From positions 124,001 through 188,000 of the forward strand of contig DLLG01000001.1 of NCBI GenBank assembly GCA_002479075.1: a DNA stretch of 64,000 bases. The letters run 5' to 3'. The position numbers and the translations under genes are program-made. The notes under the pieces were generated by a model. The model made no database searches, was not told where the DNA came from, and saw nothing but the letters and a program-made list of their open reading frames with translations. Shown piece by piece: positions 60,694 through 64,000 of the stretch. Position 1 is the stretch's first letter. Every line of letters starts with the position of its first letter. Source of the stretch: Clostridiales bacterium UBA7568. Its GTDB lineage: Bacteria; Bacillota; Clostridia; Oscillospirales; CAG-272.

Positions 60694-61248
60694 ATGAATA
60701 AGGTGCTTGTTTATATTTTGCTTGCGATAATATTTTTATCGTTGATTTTTAATTTTGTCAATTATTATGACTATACGTTTGATTTTTCTTCTTCGAATCT
60801 TGATTTGTCGCTTATATCTTCGGTCAATGGTTCTTTGTTGAAAAATAGTTTCGTCGATGTTGTCGATTTTTCTGGAAAGATTGTTTCGTTTTTAAATAAT
60901 TTCGTTCATAATGTTGTAGGCTTTTTCACTCCTTTTAAAACTTCATCTCAAACTGATATTGATTTGCAACGTATTGAATTGATTTATGACTCTTCATACT
61001 CTTATATTCTTGAAAATTACGGTTTTTTAAAGGCTGTTTGGTTGACGTATAATCTTAAAAGTTTCACGAATTTTTTGAGGAAACCGAATTTGTTTTTTTC
61101 TTACGATTTGTTGAAATTTACTACTTATGATCTTGAAGAAACTTGTTCTGTTTACGGAATATCAGATATTGATAAAGATTGGTTACACGATTATTTTTCA
61201 AGACTTAATGTTCGACATATTTATCACGGGGAGCTTTATACTTTTTAA
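60694..61248 (+). CDS. Prophage membrane protein, unknown
   Basis: 184 residues, starting 3 bases after the previous stop. One N-terminal hydrophobic helix (about 4-22), then a polar region rich in Phe, Tyr, Ser and Leu. Codon choice is very AT-rich compared with rep and the ATPase gene. Possibly a pVI-like minor coat or assembly protein by place; no motif supports it. Confidence 0.55.
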   Translation: MNKVLVYILLAIIFLSLIFNFVNYYDYTFDFSSSNLDLSLISSVNGSLLKNSFVDVVDFSGKIVSFLNNFVHNVVGFFTPFKTSSQTDIDLQRIELIYDSSYSYILENYGFLKAVWLTYNLKSFTNFLRKPNLFFSYDLLKFTTYDLEETCSVYGISDIDKDWLHDYFSRLNVRHIYHGELYTF

Positions 61249-61418
61249 TCTTTTTTTCGTTTTATTTGGGATATTTCGTTTTTCATTTCGTCAATTTCTT
61301 TTGACATATCGTGGTTATCGACAAGTAATCTTGCAATAATTATCCCGAATACTACTAAAACTATTGCTCCGATAGTTATGATTTTTGGCAAGTTTTCGAT
61401 CGTTGTTAAAAAATCCAT
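61245..61418 (-). CDS. Small membrane protein on the opposite strand (57 residues)
   Basis: The minus strand has TAAGGAG, six bases, then ATG at 61416-61418. A hydrophobic helix (about 13-31, 'IITIGAIVLVVFGIIIARLL') is followed by a charged coiled-coil-like end 'SKEIDEMKNEISQIKRKKD'. Its stop overlaps the stop of the gene converging from the left by three bases. Helix plus coiled coil looks like holin or spanin-type or superinfection proteins; no function can be given. Confidence 0.5.
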   Translation of the reverse strand: MDFLTTIENLPKIITIGAIVLVVFGIIIARLLVDNHDMSKEIDEMKNEISQIKRKKD

Positions 61419-61518
61419 ACAATACTCCTTAAAAGCCCACGTTAAGTGGGTTGATTAACCAAGATTTTATCAAACAATTAAACCAATGTCAAGAGGGAAT
61501 TCCCTCGGAAAGGAAAAA

Positions 61519-61716
61519 ATGTTAGCAGTAATAATCGCAATACCTGTTGCAATGATAGTTATAACCTTAATCGTGATTGCCCTTGTCAATCTGATTAAGA
61601 AAACAAAGCTGAATAATCAAATTCGCAGAACCATATATTCCGAGCTTGTCGAACGGTGTCCGGATAAGACTCCGAAAGAGCTCGAAGAATATATGAAAAT
61701 AATCAAAAAGTATTAA
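61519..61716 (+). CDS. Small prophage membrane protein
   Basis: 65 residues from ATG 61519 (AAAGGA upstream); an earlier ATG at 61486 lacks a ribosome site. One helix 'LAVIIAIPVAMIVITLIVIALVNLI' split by polar ends, then a basic/acidic C-terminal region 'PDKTPKELEEYMK'. Confidence 0.6.
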   Translation: MLAVIIAIPVAMIVITLIVIALVNLIKKTKLNNQIRRTIYSELVERCPDKTPKELEEYMKIIKKY

Positions 61717-61725
61717 GGAGGTAAG

Positions 61726-62079
61726 ATGAAACGTATTAAATCAATTGTAGGCGTGATTTGCGCCGTTCTGTGCCTCGTTCTGCTCTTTACCGTGTCCGTG
61801 TGTGCTGTTGACACGGAAACGACCACAGCAGAGCCCACAGCACCCACAACAGAGCCCACAGAGACCGTAACGACCATATCAGACACGGAAGAAGAATTCA
61901 CTCCGCCTGATTCGGGCACTCTTGAGGGCGTTCTTTGGACGTTTCTGACGTTCTTCTTCTCTGCTTCAACAGTTCATACATACGCGCCGTTTTTTGCAAA
62001 GCTGACGATTATTTTCGTTATATTCGTCGTTGCTTGGCTTGTCAAAATGATAATTGATATATTCAAGAAACGCAGGTGA
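61726..62079 (+). CDS. Prophage protein with signal peptide, Thr-rich stalk and membrane helices
   Basis: 117 residues. Signal peptide (1-27), a Thr/Glu/Pro-rich segment (28-60) and two hydrophobic segments near the end ('GVLWTFLTFFFSA', 'LTIIFVIFVVAWLVKMII') plus a basic tail. By place before the assembly ATPase it may be a minor coat or pVI-like protein; not provable here. Confidence 0.6.
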   Translation: MKRIKSIVGVICAVLCLVLLFTVSVCAVDTETTTAEPTAPTTEPTETVTTISDTEEEFTPPDSGTLEGVLWTFLTFFFSASTVHTYAPFFAKLTIIFVIFVVAWLVKMIIDIFKKRR

Positions 62080-62084
62080 TGAAT

Positions 62085-63065
62085 ATGTCAGGTCTGCAAA
62101 TTATATTACTTATAGTCGCAGTCGGATTTCTGATATTACTCTTCCTCCAGTTTATCAGAGCTAAAAAGATAGGGAAGGGAGAACGGGTTATATCGTTCTC
62201 CGGTGAGCCCGGCGCAGGTAAAACGTTTAACGTTTGCGAACGTGCTGCAGCTCGTTATAGAGAGCTGAAATTCAAACACAAGCTCGGTCTTCTCGACGGC
62301 GATGAACCGACTGTTTGGTCAAATTTCCCCGCCGTTATCGGCGGGGAAAAGACCCACGTACTCAAAAGGGAACACCTCTTGTTTCAAGAGCTGCTCCCTG
62401 AAAACTGCGTTATAATGTTATCCGAATTTTCCGAGATTGCAAGCAATCTCGAATACGCAAATCCCCTCGTTACTCTGTATCTCGATATGTGGATCAGAAT
62501 GATACGCCATTTCTACAACGCCTATGTCATCATTGATGATCAGGCGTTCGGGCAGGTGCTTATCAACATAAGACGACGTACAAACACGGTGTACAACCTT
62601 TCAAACTTCCGCCGTTGGCTCCTGATTATGCCTTTCTACAAGGTTAATGTGGACGTTCTGAAATGTATCGAAGACACGGTAAACGTCAACAACATTGAAG
62701 AAGAAAACAACGATTATTTGTTCGGATTCTTCCCGTACAAATGGATGAATAAGCGCAAATATGATACTCGTTGCTATTCGAACGTCAAGTATACCGGCTT
62801 TACATTCAAAGCCCCTGACGAGTGGTCTGATGATCTGAAAACGAATTACATAATAGATCTGTCGTGTACCAAAGACGAAGAAAAGGCATACAAGGAAGAA
62901 GGGCGAAAATACGCCCTCTATCGGATGTTGAAGAACATCAAGCAGGGAATAGAAGATTGCCTTGAATTGGCGCAGATAAACGGCGATAAGGTTAAAATAG
63001 CACGATATACCCATATGCTCGCAGAGCTGAATAAACCTGAATTCGAAAATGAAGTCACGCAGTGA
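62085..63065 (+). CDS. Zot/pI-like morphogenesis ATPase
   Basis: 326 residues. ATG at 62085 chosen behind AGGTGA; a GTG and an ATG three codons before are alternatives. An N-terminal transmembrane helix (about 3-24) precedes the P-loop 'FSGEPGAGKTFNVCERAA' (about 44), then a Walker-B-like 'CVIMLSEFSEIA' and 'NAYVIIDDQAFGQVLINIRR'. These are the features of the Zot family (PF05707), the inner-membrane motor that extrudes filamentous phages. In Ff pI the membrane helix lies after the ATPase; here it lies before, which may be a trait of phages in one-membrane hosts. Confidence 0.85.
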   Translation: MSGLQIILLIVAVGFLILLFLQFIRAKKIGKGERVISFSGEPGAGKTFNVCERAAARYRELKFKHKLGLLDGDEPTVWSNFPAVIGGEKTHVLKREHLLFQELLPENCVIMLSEFSEIASNLEYANPLVTLYLDMWIRMIRHFYNAYVIIDDQAFGQVLINIRRRTNTVYNLSNFRRWLLIMPFYKVNVDVLKCIEDTVNVNNIEEENNDYLFGFFPYKWMNKRKYDTRCYSNVKYTGFTFKAPDEWSDDLKTNYIIDLSCTKDEEKAYKEEGRKYALYRMLKNIKQGIEDCLELAQINGDKVKIARYTHMLAELNKPEFENEVTQ

Positions 63066-63085
63066 CGAAGCTGCCTTTAGGGGGT

Positions 63086-63127
63086 GTGCTACGTCGGGGG
63101 TTGCTTTACGCACCCCCGAAGTAGCAC
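63086..63127. repeat. Long interrupted hairpin after the Zot gene
   Basis: GTGCTAC-CGGGGGT / ACCCCCG-GTAGCAC, two 7-bp stems with 2-base internal mismatch and a 10-base loop, in non-coding DNA. Candidate packaging signal or origin. Confidence 0.65.
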
Positions 63128-63161
63128 GTCGCTATTATACAAAAAAAGAAAGGATGAAAAA

Positions 63162-63512
63162 ATGAACATACTTACAATCTTACTTTTTGTGATGTGCTTT
63201 TTGTTTGCAATGATTGCTTTCGCCTTGTGCAGAAAGTTGACACCCGTCGTCAACGATAAGAGGGGGGTGCATTACGTTGAAATCGATGAAAATCTCGCCG
63301 ATGACTTGTATAACTGTTACCGACGTTTTGAAATACAGAAGAAAAGCGAGAACATAGAGCAGGGGGATATTATCAAATATCGGGTGTCGGCGAAGCACGC
63401 AATAGAGAAGCGACAGTTTCAAGTTGTCGATGTATACGACGGCACAAAAATCGGTTGCCCCGAGTATGATATTCTCTCGATTGCTCCGTGTTATTACCCC
63501 TATAAGGACTGA
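63162..63512 (+). CDS. Small prophage membrane protein, last gene
   Basis: 116 residues from ATG 63162 (AAAGGATGAAAA). One N-terminal helix (about 4-24) and a soluble ~90-residue domain with 'GDIIKYRVSAKHAIEKRQFQVVDVYDG'. No family recognised. Confidence 0.6.
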   Translation: MNILTILLFVMCFLFAMIAFALCRKLTPVVNDKRGVHYVEIDENLADDLYNCYRRFEIQKKSENIEQGDIIKYRVSAKHAIEKRQFQVVDVYDGTKIGCPEYDILSIAPCYYPYKD

Positions 63513-63531
63513 CGCTAGTCAGTCCTTTTTC
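63505..63531 (+). terminator. Terminator after the last prophage gene
   Basis: AAGGACTGAC GCTA GTCAGTCCTT then TTTC; it overlaps the last codons of the gene before. Confidence 0.85.
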
Positions 63532-63645
63532 TATTTCCGCAGGTCGACAAAAATGTAAACAAAAGATAACCGTCGCCGAGGACTTCACGGAGCAATCGAA
63601 TGTTGAAAAAGTGTTGATAAAATAAGGATTATTTGTTAAAAACTG
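63532..63645. other. Non-coding stretch after the prophage
   Basis: No gene, hairpin or promoter was recognised here; an attachment site might lie in it but no direct repeat to the left border was found. Confidence 0.4.
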
Positions 63646-63674
63646 TTGACAAATAATGAATAATGTGATATAAT
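63646..63674 (+). promoter_or_regulatory. Consensus promoter of small peptide gene
   Basis: TTGACA (63646-63651), 17 bases, TATAAT (63669-63674): perfect match. Confidence 0.85.
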
Positions 63675-63747
63675 AACAATGTCAAGAAAAGATTGCAAAA
63701 GCAATTTTTATTGATGAGGCAACGGGAGGAATTGAGAGGTACTTTCA

Positions 63748-63870
63748 ATGTCCCAAAATATATTAGCGGTATTTTTAGCAATGCTCGCGGATTATATCCA
63801 ATATGTAGCCAAAGACAAAAATGAAGCTGCAGAATACATTCGCAAATATATCAAAACCCTTCGCAAATAA
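63748..63870 (+). CDS. 40-residue peptide, candidate type I toxin
   Basis: ATG at 63748 and TAA at 63868-63870. The ribosome site CGGGAGGA (63723-63730) is about 17 bases before the ATG, wider than usual. The peptide starts MSQNILAVFLAMLADYIQYV, a hydrophobic amphipathic helix, and ends in the basic KYIKTLRK. Upstream GAGGCAACGG (63716-63725) can pair with CCGTTGCCTC at 63928-63937 in the same transcript, which would hide the ribosome site. A convergent antisense RNA overlaps the end of the gene. Membrane-acting toxin is an inference. Confidence 0.5.
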   Translation: MSQNILAVFLAMLADYIQYVAKDKNEAAEYIRKYIKTLRK

Positions 63871-63943
63871 AAAGAACACGCTGGATTGAAGCCCCAAAAC
63901 GTGTTCCAAGAAGCAGAAAAGAGTAGACCGTTGCCTCTGCTTC
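63866..63943 (-). ncRNA. Antisense RNA candidate, possible antitoxin
   Basis: The minus strand has a promoter (63950-63978), an expected start near 63943, a 5' hairpin GAAGCAGA/TCTGCTTC (63910-63943) and a terminator GAACACG/CGTGTTC with TTTTTATTT (63866-63906). The ~78-base RNA has no start codon with a ribosome site. It overlaps the stop codon and 3' end of the peptide transcript. Confidence 0.6.
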
Positions 63944-63949
63944 GCTTAA

Positions 63950-63978
63950 ATAATAGCACACAAAATACCGCTTGTCAA
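63950..63978 (-). promoter_or_regulatory. Promoter of antisense RNA
   Basis: Minus strand TTGACA (63973-63978), 17 bases, TATTAT (63950-63955). Confidence 0.8.
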
Positions 63979-64000
63979 GTTAAAATTTAGCAGGAAACTA

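Larger units (their letters stand above)
56734..63531 (+). mobile_element. Inovirus-like (filamentous phage) prophage with CRESS-type Rep
   Basis: Nearly all genes are on one strand and packed: Rep (HUH endonuclease plus SF3 helicase), small proteins, coat-protein candidate followed by a strong terminator, a large surface protein with signal peptide and C-terminal anchor (pIII position), small membrane proteins and a Zot/pI-like ATPase. The order matches filamentous phages. No integrase is seen in the window. The left limit is set where the hairpin region begins; the right limit is the last terminator seen and is uncertain. Confidence 0.8.

Noticed and set aside
63646..63978. Fst/par-type toxin-antitoxin
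   Set aside because: In par loci the two RNAs share direct DNA repeats; here the 10-base repeat is inverted, so the pairing is within the peptide mRNA. Kept only as a type I-like candidate.
1..64000. CRISPR arrays and rRNA genes
   Set aside because: No regularly spaced repeat series and no rRNA-like sequence were seen.

Overview
The window is a piece of a low-to-mid-GC chromosome from a spore-forming member of the Clostridia (Oscillospirales-like gut Firmicutes). Three things point there: a complete spoIIAA-spoIIAB-sigF operon, a six-cysteine SCIFF peptide with its radical-SAM maturase (a Clostridia hallmark), and a threonyl T-box in front of thrS. Most genes have strong GGAGG-type ribosome binding sites, and many promoters have a 17-base spacer between TTGACA-like and TATAAT-like boxes.

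Layout. 1-3.1 kb: end of a DUF1667 gene, a lipoprotein and a large repeat-containing surface protein. 3.1-20.8 kb: core genes, including a MacB-like ABC transporter fusion, VanZ-like protein, sigma-F operon, DUF4349 lipoprotein, valS, diacylglycerol-kinase-like lipid kinase, ZIP metal transporter, MATE exporter plus cyclophilin, an Na/Pi cotransporter behind an apparent attenuator, and guaA. 20.8-32.2 kb: an 11.4-kb integrative mobilizable element inserted in the 3' end of guaA, flanked by 13-bp direct repeats. It carries tyrosine integrase, excisionase-like, MobC-like, RepA-like helicase and MobV relaxase genes, an oriT-like hairpin region, and AT-rich cargo: a nitrilase-fold protein / winged-helix / unknown three-gene operon, then an XRE regulator with a polytopic membrane protein under paired operators. 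32.2-56.7 kb: chromosome again, with duplicated terminator-promoter cassettes, an ECF sigma factor with a long C-terminal extension, an amber-interrupted NUDIX gene, T-box/thrS, tRNA-Val, TetR/MMPL, ribokinase plus HTH-ADP-ribosylglycohydrolase, NUDIX genes, scfA/scfB, a PLP decarboxylase, a LamG-esterase, glyS, ruvX, a degenerate PfkB protein and a second MATE exporter.

56.7-63.5 kb: the most unusual region, a filamentous-phage (inovirus-like) prophage. Its Rep combines an HUH endonuclease with an SF3 helicase, as in eukaryotic CRESS-DNA viruses. It is followed by small proteins, a coat-protein candidate with a strong terminator after it, a pIII-like surface protein with tandem beta repeats and a C-terminal anchor, small membrane proteins and a Zot/pI-like assembly ATPase. 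The upstream non-coding region holds three large hairpins, an inverted repeat over the promoter and two terminator-like hairpins before rep. 63.6-64 kb: a 40-residue peptide gene facing a convergent short antisense RNA, resembling a type I toxin-antitoxin module. The right border of the prophage was not found and may lie beyond the window.
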